A DNA stretch of 64,000 nucleotides, taken from Brachypterus glaber. Lineage: Eukaryota; Arthropoda; Insecta; Coleoptera; Kateretidae. The notes under the pieces are model-generated. The model did not search any database. It saw nothing but the letters and a program-made list of their open reading frames with translations, and was not told the DNA's origin. A program made the translations under genes and the position numbers. Shown here in pieces: positions 11,740 through 22,755 of the stretch. Location of the stretch: contig OY294046.1 in NCBI GenBank assembly GCA_958510825.1, positions 6,832,049 to 6,896,048 on the forward strand, read 5' to 3'. Numbering within the stretch: the stretch's first letter is position 1; every line of letters begins with the position of its first letter.

Positions 11740-11960
11740 GTTATTTTTCCCGAGTCATGTCATAAGTCTGTCGGTCTGTCTGTCTATTGGTTTGCCTGTC
11801 TGTTTGTCGGCCTATCCGGGAAATTTGTGACCACGATAAAACAAGAACGCTTTGACGATTTTTGTAAAACAAATCAGTCTGTCGGTCTGTCTGTCTGTCA
11901 GTCTGTCTGTCTGTCGGTCTATCCGGGAAATTTGTGACCACGATAACACAAGAACGCTTT
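11740..11960. repeat. Duplicated TCTG microsatellite module
   Basis: A block made of a (TCTG)n tract plus ccgggaaatttgtgaccacg and acaagaacgctttga occurs twice in tandem, with tracts at about 11764-11812 and 11877-11924. Similar gtccgtctgtctg plus aactcaagaacg sequence lies at 34130-34215, so this is a piece of a dispersed insect-type repeat. The open frames across it are repeat artefacts. Confidence 0.6.
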
Positions 11961-12136
11961 GAGCAAAAGACTTAAAGTTAGGTTGCTTATCTAATGTTTT
12001 AGTCTGAGATGGTTTTTGGTAAAACTCGGGATGAGGCAAGGGGATAACATGGGGATAAAAACCACTTATTTTTTTTTTTCGTTTTTACAAAAAAAGATAT
12101 TACCCAATTTCGAAAATCAAAAATATTGAGATCCAT

Positions 12137-12336
12137 NNNNNNNNNNNNNNNNNNNNNNNNNNNNNNNNNNNNNNNNNNNNNNNNNNNNNNNNNNNNNNNN
12201 NNNNNNNNNNNNNNNNNNNNNNNNNNNNNNNNNNNNNNNNNNNNNNNNNNNNNNNNNNNNNNNNNNNNNNNNNNNNNNNNNNNNNNNNNNNNNNNNNNNN
12301 NNNNNNNNNNNNNNNNNNNNNNNNNNNNNNNNNNNN
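12137..12336. other. Assembly gap (200 N)
   Basis: This is a run of exactly 200 unresolved bases, so its true length is unknown. It starts immediately upstream of the second R1 repeat copy, and repeats are a likely cause of the break. Any structure inside is invisible. Confidence 0.99.
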
Positions 12337-12800
12337 AAAAACTTCTCTACCGTAGTTTGTATATTAGTTTTTCACTACTAGCACTATTTGACTATTTTTA
12401 TCCAAATAATAACATATATTTCCTGAAATTTTCATAAAAATCAAGTAGCTTGGTCAATGAAATTTGCTCAAATAAATACTTTGAATTGACATTTAAAAAT
12501 TTAGTTTTTTTTTATTTTTTTCATAATATTTAGCTAATTATTGGTTGTTTTAATTGGCAATAATTAAAAGTAATTATATTTAATAAATAAAAAGTTATTT
12601 AAAGCTATTTTCTTGGGTTTAATTAGTAAAAATTGCACAAAGAACTCAAAGATCTAAAGTGACAGAAATCAATTGTTTATAAAATTTACTCCTACTAGGA
12701 GAGAAAAAATTATTATTGCTATAGGTGAAGAAAATCGATTTCACAGTCTGAAAACAAGATAAATAATGGTATATTCTAAAGCTAGTAGTGAAAAAAAATT
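12337..12800. repeat. Dispersed repeat R1, copy 2
   Basis: Direct homologue of 2830-3397, with internal deletions. It ends at agctagtagtgaaaaaaa, and the assembly gap cuts its left side. An inverted fragment (ctagtagtgaaaaaataata ... accacggtagaaaag) follows at about 13190-13260. Confidence 0.6.
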
Positions 12801-13383
12801 AATTCTTTGCACCTAAAGCAATAATCATGTTTTGCCTTCTAGAAGGAGAGTTTTACAAACAATTGAATACTTTCACTTGATTTTTCTTGAATCGCAAAGA
12901 CATGACATTGCTTATAATTTCTATTGGACAAAATTCAAGAATATTTTGGCATTGGATAAAAAATTAACATTACAAACATTATAAATTAATTAATTATATA
13001 TAGTATAACAAATTATTTATTAATATAAATAAATACATACCCTTTGTTTACACATTTTAAAAACATAAAAACGCTTCTGGTTGACAGCTTTTAGTAAGCA
13101 AATTAATTTTATTTATTTGTTTCAAAAATAGCGATTTCAAAATCTACTTGTTTATTATTGATATAAAAATGTTTAATAATAAGAATAAATGAGCTAGTAG
13201 TGAAAAAATAATATATAAACCACGGTAGAAAAGACTATTGTAGCCTTGCACTATTATATTCCACGTTGCTACGCATCTCGGGATAAAATACTGTCGGCTT
13301 TAAAAAAATATTTTCTCTACCCTGGTTTATTTTTTTAAGGGATTTCCTTTTTTCTAGATTCCTTATTTTTTAGAGATTTTTTT

Positions 13384-13391
13384 TATATAAA
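13384..13391 (+). promoter_or_regulatory. TATA box of gene B
   Basis: TATATAAA lies 43 nt before the ATG at 13428. This is closer than in the other four cuticular genes (65-84 nt), leaving a 5' leader of only about 10-15 nt if it is used. Confidence 0.45.
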
Positions 13392-13427
13392 TGAGCTACT
13401 GACACAAAGAAAAAGAGTGGTGTTAAA

Positions 13428-13706
13428 ATGTATCAGTTAATAATATCTTTCCAGATTGTGATTGCCGCCATGTTGACCTTTGCTTCAGCTGGTATCATTT
13501 TACCAGCCTCCATCTCCAGCCATAGCTCTATAGTGTCCCACCCTTCCCCCGTTGTAGCTGTTCACGCACAACCAGTGGTACCCGTAGTAAGAATGACTCC
13601 AGTGCTACATGCAGCTCCAGTACTTCATTCAGCGCCAGTAATTCCAATTGTCAAAACAGTACAAGCAACTCCATTGTTACATTCAGCTCCAATTTTGCTT
13701 CATTAA
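13428..13706 (+). CDS. Gene B: intronless low-complexity cuticular protein
   Basis: A 92-residue frame. The signal peptide is M-Y-Q-L-I-I-S-F-Q-I-V-I-A-A-M-L-T-F-A-S-A-G, followed by a region of SPVVAVHAQPVV, TPVLHAAPVLHSAP and VIPIVKTV blocks. It is the same protein type as its neighbours, with more leucine and isoleucine. M-Y-Q-L matches the four-residue exon 1 of genes D and E (M-Y-K-L), and I-V-I-A-A matches the start of their exon 2. Between them sit 15 in-frame bases (ataatatctttccag) that read as the 3' end of an intron. So the family intron seems deleted down to its acceptor tail, which is now translated. The alternative is an unseen upstream exon, perhaps in the assembly gap, spliced to 13455. 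A possible AATAAA is at 13999-14004. Confidence 0.75.
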   Translation: MYQLIISFQIVIAAMLTFASAGIILPASISSHSSIVSHPSPVVAVHAQPVVPVVRMTPVLHAAPVLHSAPVIPIVKTVQATPLLHSAPILLH

Positions 13707-14141
13707 TTTTCTGACATTGTTTTACGTTTATAATATTCCTAGCAAAAATTGTCAGTTACTGTCAATTAAAGTTGTCAATTACTAATTAACTTAACTCATG
13801 TCCAGTTTAAAATTGCCAATAGTAGAAAATTGCATTGTATGTATGTACTTAAATGTTACATTTGAAAATTATAAAAAATTAAAATATTTTGACAGTGCTA
13901 ATTCAACATGACATGCACATTATTGAAGATGAGAATATTTGAAATGCAGTAGGTACCTACCAAATATTTTTGCTAGGAATACATTATATTTATTTTGTAA
14001 TAAAAATCTTTATCTTAAAATGTGTACTTTTATTTCCTTCATTACATTCAGTTAGGGTTCCTGATGTTTTAAAATTTAAAAGTTTTAAGATTAATTTTGA
14101 ACACCCTGTATATTAAACCAAATTTTACTTTTACAGGGTAC

Positions 14142-14701
14142 TATACTCCGTCCAGTTATGAAAGATAGTAAGGGACGCGGCCCGTTTTACACCACAGAGC
14201 GCATAAATAGCATAATTATGCATAAATCGTAGTGCATCAAAAATTTAACAGATGTCGGTACTATTTTCCTGGAAAGGGCCTATCCAAAGACTCGTATATA
14301 AGAATGCGATTCCAGGATTGGCTTGATGTGTCGTCATATATCTTGTAATGTTTGTAATGCGAGCCTCTGGATAGGCCTTAAGTTGTAATTGTAACCTAAA
14401 AATTTGACGTTTTCCTTGTGTTAAATATAATTTACGTTTGTACAATATGTAGAATATGCTAGTTTAGTGTGAGTGTATGAAGAATAAACTAAAAAAGTAC
14501 CTTTTTCAATACCATACAAAATAACAATTTTTTTATGAAACTTTCTCTTCTTTTATTAGCTTTAACGACTGTCAATCATTGTCATAGACAAAAAATGTTA
14601 CAATATTTTATATGTTAAAAGGTACGAGTTTTTAACCAATGATGTAGCTTAAAAATCGCGGGAATTTTAAACTACTATCTTGCATAATTGGACGGACTAT
14701 A
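14142..14701. mobile_element. TA-flanked inverted-repeat element, ~560 bp
   Basis: The left end TACTCCGTCCAGTTATGAAA is matched by the complement of the right end (TAGTCCGTCCAATTATGCAA), with TATA at both borders. Inverted identity continues through agatagta. Inside is a smaller hairpin (14278-14376) that resembles one at 59502-59642. The 66-codon minus frame is a by-product. Confidence 0.65.
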
Positions 14702-14818
14702 GCTGCATTTCTTATTAACAACTTCCCAAATCTATATTTTTTAATGTTACTTAAGAAAGTTATCATTGTTTTAATAATCTCCTAAAAAGTCCTTTTTTTT
14801 TGAGAATCATACAATATA

Positions 14819-15548
14819 CAGGGTGATCCATAACTGGCATGTCAAAATTTAAGAGGTGATTCTAGATCCAAAAATATAAAAAAAGTTCCTATAAAGGTTG
14901 GTCCGGAAATGAGCCCTAAGGGATCTAGGGCCCTTTAAAATTGTAATAAAAATAAGGTTTTTAATTAATAACTCGGGTACCGTTTAAGCTAGAGCGGCGA
15001 GCTTTTGCATGTATACTAGTATTAATAAGGGCAATAAGTTTATGTTAATTTATTTTTTTAATTTATCCAGAGGCGTGCCCAGACGGACAAAATATATGAG
15101 GCTTAAAACATTTTTACCCCAAACTTTTCTGTGTATGTTTTTTGGATTTGTTGTAAAAAATATAGATTTCTAGATTAAAAATACATATAAAATATCATAT
15201 AGTGTAACACTGTAGGAGCAACCGTTATCAAAAAAAAATGCAATTAAGAGTAAGTAACATTTTATGCCACCAAAAACGTTACTTTTTAAAAGGCTATTAC
15301 TCCTTTAATATTAAATTTAGGTGTTTTGGTGTATAATACTTTTTTGCTCAGTTTTAAATGAAGAATCACCCTGCAGCATTAAAATTTTATTGGTGCTTTT
15401 TTTTGTTCCCCATTCAATACGTCATCTTCGAAGGGCCGTAGCTCCCTTAGGGCTCATTTCCGGACCAACCTTTATAGAAACTTTTTTTCATATTTTTGGA
15501 TGTAGAATCACCTCTTAAATTTCGGTACGCGAGTTCTGGAACAGGCTG
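14819..15548. mobile_element. TA-flanked inverted-repeat MITE, family 1, copy 3
   Basis: A 730-bp copy in the opposite orientation to 1968-2699, flanked by TA at 14817-14818 and 15549-15550. It starts CAGGGTGATCCATAACTGGC. Sequence identity with copies 1 and 2 is very high by eye. It lies downstream of gene B and about 480 bp from the 3' end of gene C. Confidence 0.8.
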
Positions 15549-15550
15549 TA

Positions 15551-16030
15551 TGAAAAACTATAAGTAGCAGACCTCTACCAGTGAATATTAAAATAAATAG
15601 AATTCTATCCTTAAATATTTGGTATAATATTAATAGGGCCACTCTGTATATGATGTAAAACTATTACTTTGCACCTTGTATATTTTACAATATTTTTCTT
15701 TTCTTTCTCTTACAAAACTAAACAACTTTTGTTTTAAACTTTTTTTCAATAATATTTCGTTTTTAAGAAAACTATCGAATACGTATAAATTGGGACACCC
15801 CGTATACATGTTTTTAAATGTTCTATAAGAAGAAGAAATCTATCTAAAATTTTAAATTTACTGTTTATAACAATAAATTTTAAACGCGTCCAAAATAAAA
15901 AGAATTAAAATCTATATTCAATTTTGGTCATAACGTCAGGACGGCTTTTGCATGAAATGAGGTATAAATGACTCAATTAAAAAAAAAAACTTTATTTAAA
16001 TATTACATAATAAAATCACAGACAATCAAT
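15551..16030. other. Spacer holding the 3' UTR of gene C
   Basis: The complement of 15991-15996 (AATAAA) is the poly(A) signal of gene C, 35 nt beyond its stop. About 50 bp of this 3' UTR are nearly identical to that of gene A, with two differences by eye. Nothing else is recognised. Confidence 0.55.
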
Positions 16031-16432
16031 TTAATGGACATGTACAACTGGAGCAGCGTGGTGTACAGAGTGTACTATTGGAGTATGTACAGCTTTAACT
16101 ACTGGTACTAATGGAGCAGAGTGTACGGCAACAACTGGAGCTGCATGTACAGAATGTACAACTGGAGCATGTACAGTTTTAACTACTGGAACAGAGTGCA
16201 CTCCAACTACTGGAGCAGTGTGGTGTACAACTGGAGCAGAGTGGACAGCTACAACTGGAGCGGAGTGGTGGACTACTGGAGCGTGGTGTACAACTGGAGC
16301 AGAGTGAACAGCAACAACTGGAGATGGATGTGAGACAACATTGCTATGGCTAGTGATGGTAGATTTTTGGCCTACTCCAACTGATACAAGCCCGGCTGAT
16401 GCGAAGGCCAAAGAGGCGACAAAGACGACTAC
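16031..16432 (-). CDS. Gene C exon 2: low-complexity VVHSAPVV-repeat cuticular protein
   Basis: Joined to exon 1 (18384-18373) this gives 137 residues, the same length as gene A. It begins M-F-K-F then [14 protein letters not shown] (signal peptide). It continues with [14 protein letters not shown] and VVHSAPVV / VVHHAPVV repeats to the same A-A-P-V-V-H-V-H end. About a dozen residues differ from gene A. The minus-strand acceptor is aatttgtag just above 16432. The 3' UTR is also nearly the same as gene A, while promoter and intron are not. This suggests duplication with later exon homogenisation, or strong constraint. The role is the same as gene A: a secreted structural cuticle component (family-based inference). 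Confidence 0.88.
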   Translation of the reverse strand, partial: VVVFVASLAFASAGLVSVGVGQKSTITSHSNVVSHPSPVVAVHSAPVVHHAPVVHHSAPVVAVHSAPVVHHTAPVVGVHSVPVVKTVHAPVVHSVHAAPVVAVHSAPLVPVVKAVHTPIVHSVHHAAPVVHVH

Positions 16433-17133
16433 CTACAAATTAAATATATGTATATTTAAAAAAAGTTTCATAAAACATTATTTTACCTTGAGAAAACAAG
16501 AATATAGTGAGTTTTTTTTTTAATCTCTATTTTCGAAAAGTATGACAAACGAGACTGCACTTATTGTAGTTTTAAGGGAGCGTTCAAGTATTACGTAACG
16601 CAAATTTTGGTCATTTTGGACTTTTTTGAGGTAATCTTAAATTAAATATTAAGGAATTGCCTTCTAGAAAAAATTCGGGTGTACAAATTTTTATTTTCAG
16701 CGGTTTACACCTCGGATTATATCTTTTTATTTTAATCAAGTTATAGTCGTAGAGCTGATGACCATTTTTATTTTCAAATTAAGCTATTTTCAAATTGATA
16801 GACTCCTGATCCGGTTCCTTTGAGTGCTAGAAAAAGTCCAAAGCTATAGCAATGAGCTACCAAAATTAAAGAGAGTTTTTAGTGTTGACATATGTCAGAT
16901 AAAGTTTTTAAAGTCTTTTTTTAACTCTTAGCCTAGTGAATAATTGTGCAAAACTGTGAAAATTGACTAATCTGAATGTAATAAATGTAATTTGTTTGAC
17001 TCGGTAAGTTAAAAATATATTTTTCGGGGACCCCCTTTCACCACCTTTTCGAGGTTTCTACCATACAAAGGAACCCGATCCAGGACCTGGCGATTTGCAA
17101 GTAGCTTAATTTGAATGTGCTTTAAGACATATA

Positions 17134-18307
17134 CACGGTGTATTTGAAATAGCGTCGGAAATTTTAACAGATGATTCTATATCATAAAATATGACAAAAA
17201 GTTCCTATAAACATATGTCTAAAAATGCGTCATAAGGGAGCTACGCCCATTTGAAAGTGGCTAAAAAAATCGGTTTTTATTCAATAACTCAGGAACCCTT
17301 TGAGATATATCAACAAGGTTTTGACGTCAACTAATTCTACCAAGGCCCATTTTTGTGTGTTATTTTCATGTACTTATTTCAACCAGTGGTGTGCGAAACG
17401 GAGGGGGGCTTATCAGTTTTTCGTCCCAAACTTTTTTCTGTGTAACTTTTTTGCAATTTTATTTTTGAAATATGATTCCTCAGGTCAAAATACATAAAAA
17501 GGTACTCTTGTTGTAATACTGTAGGATTAACCGTTTTCGAGAAAAATTCATTTGAAGGTAAAATTTCACGATTAGAGGACGAAAAATTAAATACTAAAAT
17601 GTTGAAAACCAAAATTTTAATGATGCAGTGCGAATGTACATTAAAAACTAAGAAAAAAACCTCATATACAGGTACTTCCAAAAATCAATCCTAATGGAGC
17701 TATGGTCTCCTAAATATGCACCATTTTTAAAGGGCCATGGTAGCTTTAAAAGCGTTTTTTCGACCTACATGTATGGAAACTTTTTTTCTTAGTTTTTGAT
17801 CTAGAATAACATTGCATCATTAAAATTTTGCTTTTCGACATTTTAGTATTTAATTTTTCGTCCTCGAACCGTGAAATTTCACCTTCAAATGAATTTTTCT
17901 CGAAAACGGTTAATCCTACAGTATTACAACATGAGTACCTTTTTTATGTATTTTGACCTGAGGAATCATATTTCAAAAATAAAATTGCAAAAAAGTTACA
18001 CAGAAAAAAGTTTGGGAAAAAAAACTGATAAGGCCCCCCCGTTTCGCACACCCCTGGTTTAAATAAGTACATGAAAATGAAATAAAAAGATGGGCCTTAT
18101 TAGGATTAATTCACGTGCAAAACCTCGTTAATATATCTCAAAGAGTTCCTGAGTTATTGAATAAAAACCGATTTTTTTAGCCACTTTTAAAAGGGCGTAG
18201 CTCCCTTATGACGCATTTTTAGACATATGTTTATAGGAACTTTTTGTCATATTTTATGATGTAGAATCATCTGTTAAAATTTCCGACGCTATTTCAAATA
18301 CACCGTG
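17134..18307. mobile_element. Long-palindrome transposon in the intron of gene C
   Basis: A 1174-bp element with TA on both sides (17132-17133, 18308-18309). The ends are CACGGTGTATTTGAAATAGC and its complement. The two arms are inverted copies of each other over about 500 bp, with the centre near 17690-17760, so the transcript of gene C would carry a very long hairpin. Blocks such as cctataaa, cataagggagctacg and aaaagtttgg are shared with the 730-bp family 1, so the two families look related. The 100- and 63-codon frames are the same arm read from either side and are not genes. Confidence 0.8.
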
Positions 18308-18372
18308 TATAAAATACAGCAAATAATGAAATAAAAATGGTCACCAGCTCTAAGACTATTATTTTAACTTAC

Positions 18373-18384
18373 GAATTTGAACAT
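18373..18384 (-). CDS. Gene C exon 1 (cuticular protein, residues 1-4)
   Basis: On the minus strand ATG TTC AAA TTC is followed by the donor gtaagt (complement of 18367-18372). The phase-0 intron of 1940 nt reaches the acceptor at 16433-16434. Exon and donor are identical in sequence to those of gene A. Confidence 0.8.
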
Positions 18385-18443
18385 GGTGATGTATGCTTTG
18401 ACTTTATTTCCAAACTACAAAATTAAAAATACTATTTGCCGAA

Positions 18444-18449
18444 TTTATA
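18444..18449 (-). promoter_or_regulatory. TATA box of gene C
   Basis: TATAAA on the minus strand, about 65 nt upstream of the ATG at 18384. The surrounding promoter sequence has no obvious similarity to that of gene A apart from the box and its spacing. Confidence 0.55.
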
Positions 18450-18629
18450 GGTAACTTCTCCCACTCATTAATTAATTTACTATACCAAATTTTTTTTTGT
18501 AATAATAGTAACCTTCAGTTAATTAATAGTCAATCTATTAGTAGAATAATATTGATTTTAAATTTCCGTAGTATATATTCTTTCACAAAAATGCAAACAA
18601 GCTGAAATGAGTACCCTTTTTAACCGACT

Positions 18630-19430
18630 TCCAAAAAGAAGGAGGTTATCAATTCGACGTGTGACTTTGTTTTTTATGTTTGTTCCCGCATAACTTTGGA
18701 ACGAATGAACGGAATTTGATGAAACTTTTTGCAACTTAAAGAGGGCATTCATGAGGTGGTCCCGTTTTAATTTGATGCTCGGATAATGCCGGATAAACCG
18801 GATAATTAAGATAAATCTAATCATTTTAACGCAATTTCACTTAAAAACGGCTTAATTTGGTTCTACTACCAGCCAAAATTTTAGAGAAATATCGGATAAC
18901 TTCATTAAGGGGTCACTTAAATATTAAGGCACACTGAAAATCTTTTAAATGCCGCTAAATTTCATTCTCTGGACCTGTAATACTAAAATACCAAGAGAAA
19001 ATGATTAATGTTGTAATTTTACCAAAAGGCGTTGTTTGATTACTTAACGCTTAAAGTTTAACAAGATTATCTTAAGTATTACGTTTAAAGTAGGGTTGGT
19101 TGGACTCTTCGGCTGACGTCACAACGCACTAACAGCTGTGTCTCTAAAAAGTAAAAAATAAAAACTTTTCGCAAAAAAAAATGATACCGACTTCTATGTC
19201 TCTAAAAAGTAAAAAATAAAAAATACTTAAGTCGGTACCAATTTCACAGCAAACAATAAAATAATAAAAAATAATTGTTAGTAATTAATTTAGGGAATGG
19301 TGAAATTGGCACCTACTTAAGCATTTTTTATTTTTTAGTTTTTAAAAACATAGAAGTCGGTATCATTTTTTTTGCGAAAAGTTTTTATTAGACGTTTTTT
19401 AAATGGTTTAATTTTGGAAACTAATGCATT
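18630..19430. repeat. Dispersed repeat R3, copy 1, with internal palindrome
   Basis: Inverted relative to 32545-33190. Shared blocks include ggcgttgtttgattacttaa, gttggttgga, tgacgtcacaacgcacta and aaaacttttcgcaaaaaa. A palindrome with arms of about 90 bp spans 19155-19395 (ataccgacttctatgtctct and its near-complement). TGACGTCA, a perfect 8-bp palindrome resembling a cAMP-response element, lies at about 19113-19120 and recurs in the other copy. The 88-codon minus frame at 18558-18824 has no recognisable domain. Confidence 0.6.
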
Positions 19431-20140
19431 ATAATGGACTTAATTCGCTGTCATTGATTAAATTTTTATTTTAATATTAGTTTTGTATATTTTTTTAAGC
19501 TTATCTAAGTAAGAACAAGGTAAATTATGTGTATAATGTTTCAATACGATAAAAACGAAAACGAAAAAAAAAGTAAACTTTTTTTATAGATAGAATTTTC
19601 GGCTGAACTTAAAAACGTGAAAAATTACAAGGTGTTCCGGTTAAGAAAAAAACATATTTATGCCACTTCCGGCAAAACCGGATGTGGAACAAAAAAAATA
19701 AATACGCCATTTTATAGCCAATGTAAAATTATATAAATCTTTTTATCGAATAAAGATTAATCTTAATTTTTAGGGCGGACATAAATTAAACTTACCCGCT
19801 ATAATCTTACACGTGTATTATAAGGGAAATTAAGTTTTAAGGCTTTTTAGCTCATATATTAAAAATATATATGAAAGGAAAATTTCAATACGAATAGAAA
19901 TTTAAATCGGTAAAATCAAACAAAAGGTATACTTTTTATAGAATAAAACTTCAATAATAACTAAACTTTGTACTCGATAGGAAAAGTTTATAGGAAACTT
20001 TTATTTTATAGATGTAGTATACATGTTAATAGGGGAGTGTGGCTCACAATCAAAAAATTTTTGTTCAAACTATTGTGATTTTTTTTTTAAATTAGTTTTT
20101 ATTTTATAAACGTTTATAGAACAACTTAATACAGGTTAAT
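19431..20140. other. AT-rich intergenic DNA
   Basis: No gene, RNA or bounded repeat recognised. Confidence 0.35.
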
Positions 20141-20280
20141 AATAGTATATTGTTTTACTAAGAGGAAAAGTGAAGCTTTTTTTTACTAGTCTGTAGAATT
20201 TACGGACGACGCGAAGCGGAGTCCGGAAACTACACACGAGTAAAAAAAAGCACTTTTCCTCTGAGTGAAACATACTATTT
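20141..20280. repeat. Interrupted palindrome with loop GGACGACGCGAAGCGGAGTCC
   Basis: The arms start aatagtatattgttttac and agaggaaaagtg and are complemented by cacttttcctct and gtgaaacatactatt. The loop carries a hairpin in which gacgacgcgaagcggagtc recurs almost exactly in the palindrome at 35143-35234. It is probably a miniature mobile element. Confidence 0.55.
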
Positions 20281-20869
20281 TTTCATCAAGCATCATATAT
20301 ATTTTTTTAAAATATTAACTTTTTAATTTAATTTATTCAGTAATAAAGTATAATTTTTTTATTAAAATAGGCCAAAAAAAACCCTTTCGAAATAAATCGT
20401 ACACTTTTCGCGCTTTCGATGGTAACTTGTCAAATGTAGCATTTGCAATTTCGGAATGATTTGTAGGTGTATAAACCTTATATTCTTCAATCATTTTTAA
20501 TTAATTTCACACAAGGTTTTTGCACAGAATCTCATGTCAACCACCTGTTTACATAATAAACAAACAAGTTTGAAGTATGGCTGTCATCAAAGTCAAAGAG
20601 TGGTTTTGCTAACTAACTTTTTTTATGGCGTACAACAATGAACTCATTTTTTTACTGTAAAAAAATAAATCACTTCTAACTAGTGTGTTTAGTTAAAAAA
20701 TCTATTGTTGTAGATTGACTAAATAAAATAGCAACCAATCTTATAAGATAATAAATAAATTCTTTAATTGTGAAACTTTTTGATTTTCTTTAATGTAGAA
20801 TAATTCTTTAAAAAACTGCATAAACTGTTTTATTGTGGATCCATGGACCATCCATTTTAAATAACATAT

Positions 20870-21125
20870 TTTCCTAAGACCTAGTTAGTAGTTAGTGTCT
20901 TTGGCAACGTTGGAAAGTGACAATCAGCTGATTTCACATATCTGCTGTCAGAAAATTATTAAACGTCAAACCTCAAATTAACAAACTAATGTTAAGATAA
21001 TTTTTGCGTTTTTTTATGTTTAGGTGTTAGGTCGTAGGAAAAATAGTATATGCACCTCGACGCAAACCATTTTAGTGCACATCGAGTGCTTTCTTTACTC
21101 GGCTGCGCCTATACGTTTTCTAATA
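20870..21125. repeat. Dispersed repeat R4, copy 1
   Basis: Homologous to 37462-37740: cctagttagtagttagtg, catctgctgtcagaaaat, acctcgacgcaaac and ttactcggctgcgcct. The second copy lies inside a TTAA-flanked element. This copy has no visible TTAA ends, so it is a fragment. Confidence 0.55.
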
Positions 21126-22755
21126 GCAAAAAAATATTAGCTCAACGATGTCTTAAATGTTAATTTTGAAATAAAAATTTGCTAAACCCAATGTGTTATT
21201 TTGGAACATGTCTGATAGTGGACCAGTCTCCCCTACCTCATATTGAAAACTGGAATTTAGGATTCTGGTTAACAAACCAAAATCTTTCAGACATCATTCA
21301 GTACACTGTAAAAAATATTTTCGGCTATCGGCTATTTTAAAATACACAAAAAAAAGGTTATCTTGGCAGAAGATAATAAATTATCTTGGATTTATATTAT
21401 CTTAAATCGAGGTAATAATCTTCTTTTAAGGTCATGTATCCTCGGTTTAAGATTATCTGTGACTTTGGTTTCCTTTAATAATTCTCTTGGTAGAAAAAAC
21501 CTTGTGTCAAGGATTTTTTCCTTAAATGCATGACATTTAAAATAGTAACAGAGAGTCAAGAGTTATTATCTTGACTCAAAGCCCCTGTTGTCTTGCGGTA
21601 AAGAGTTTGCCGGCTGGCTGGCAGACAATTTGCGCAGTAGTTCAAGATATGCGCGGGAGAGAAGTTAGGTTTGGACTTTTTTTGCCGCCAGTTGTCTTTA
21701 AAGGTGTATCATTGTTTTCATCTGCTTTAAAATGGACAATTTGTATCTGCTACCCTCAAACGATGGGGATTTTCAAATTTACTTAAAAAATTCACGGGTA
21801 AGTAGCATTAAATAATTTATACCTATAAGCGGCATTTTGCAACAAGTTTTTTTTCAAAAACAAGTGCTTTTTCCTACTACCACCTATAAAACCAAATTTC
21901 ACACGATTAACAGAGTTAAAAAAATGCTTTTTTATTTAACGTTAACTAGAATTAACACAATCAAATAGTCGTAAAGAAGATAAAGCATATTATTAACCAT
22001 TTTAAAAACAGAGAAGAAAATAAAAATAAAATAAAAATTATTTGCTTCAGCCGTTACTGAGATAATGGCTTGTGTACCCAAAGTTGGATAACCCTGTAAC
22101 TATTTAAATTAAATTTTATATGATTTATATTACTAATAATTAAACAAACAATTAATAAAACTGGTAAATTTATATATTTAATATTTTAATGGTGTCAATA
22201 ATATACAAATAAAAATTATTGTGAAGTATGTATATTACTTTAAATTTTAAACCAATATTTTATTTTTTGTCATATCCAATGTTACAAGAACGCTTTTCTT
22301 CAGTTCTTTTCAATTCAATACACTTTTATTTATAATTCTATCTGACCATTTTATCTTTAATACTTTCTGTAGTACCACATTTCAAAGGAAGTTTTCATAT
22401 CTCGAAAATTAGCTTGGGCCCAAGACAACTGACGTTTATACTGCCCCGAAAGGGTTAAGAGTCTTTTTTACTGTTAACTTTTTCTTATTAGGTCCATTTT
22501 TACATGAACTTGTTTTTTATTATTTTCTGTATTTTGATACGGCGGCCCTGAATTTCAGTAAATTAATGTGACAAGAGTAACGTAATTGCCTCTATTATAT
22601 ATACGTAGAAAAAAAATGTTTGAGCAAATATACAGCATATAAATTTGGCTCACGGTTTCTAAATTCCCTTGTGTGATTACGTCTTCTACAGAACCTAATT
22701 ATTTGCGGAATTAGTTTAAATTTATAATTGTAAAACTATGTTACATGTAACATTG
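21126..22755. other. Intergenic DNA, no convincing gene
   Basis: CACTGTAAAAAATATTTT at about 21303 resembles the ends of the elements at 25060 and 55721, but no partner end was found. The 71-codon frame at 21571-21786 is GC-richer than its surroundings but has no signal, domain or splice context I can recognise. Confidence 0.35.

Noticed and set aside
12126..12437. 103-codon frame
   Set aside because: Most of it is translated from the 200-N gap.
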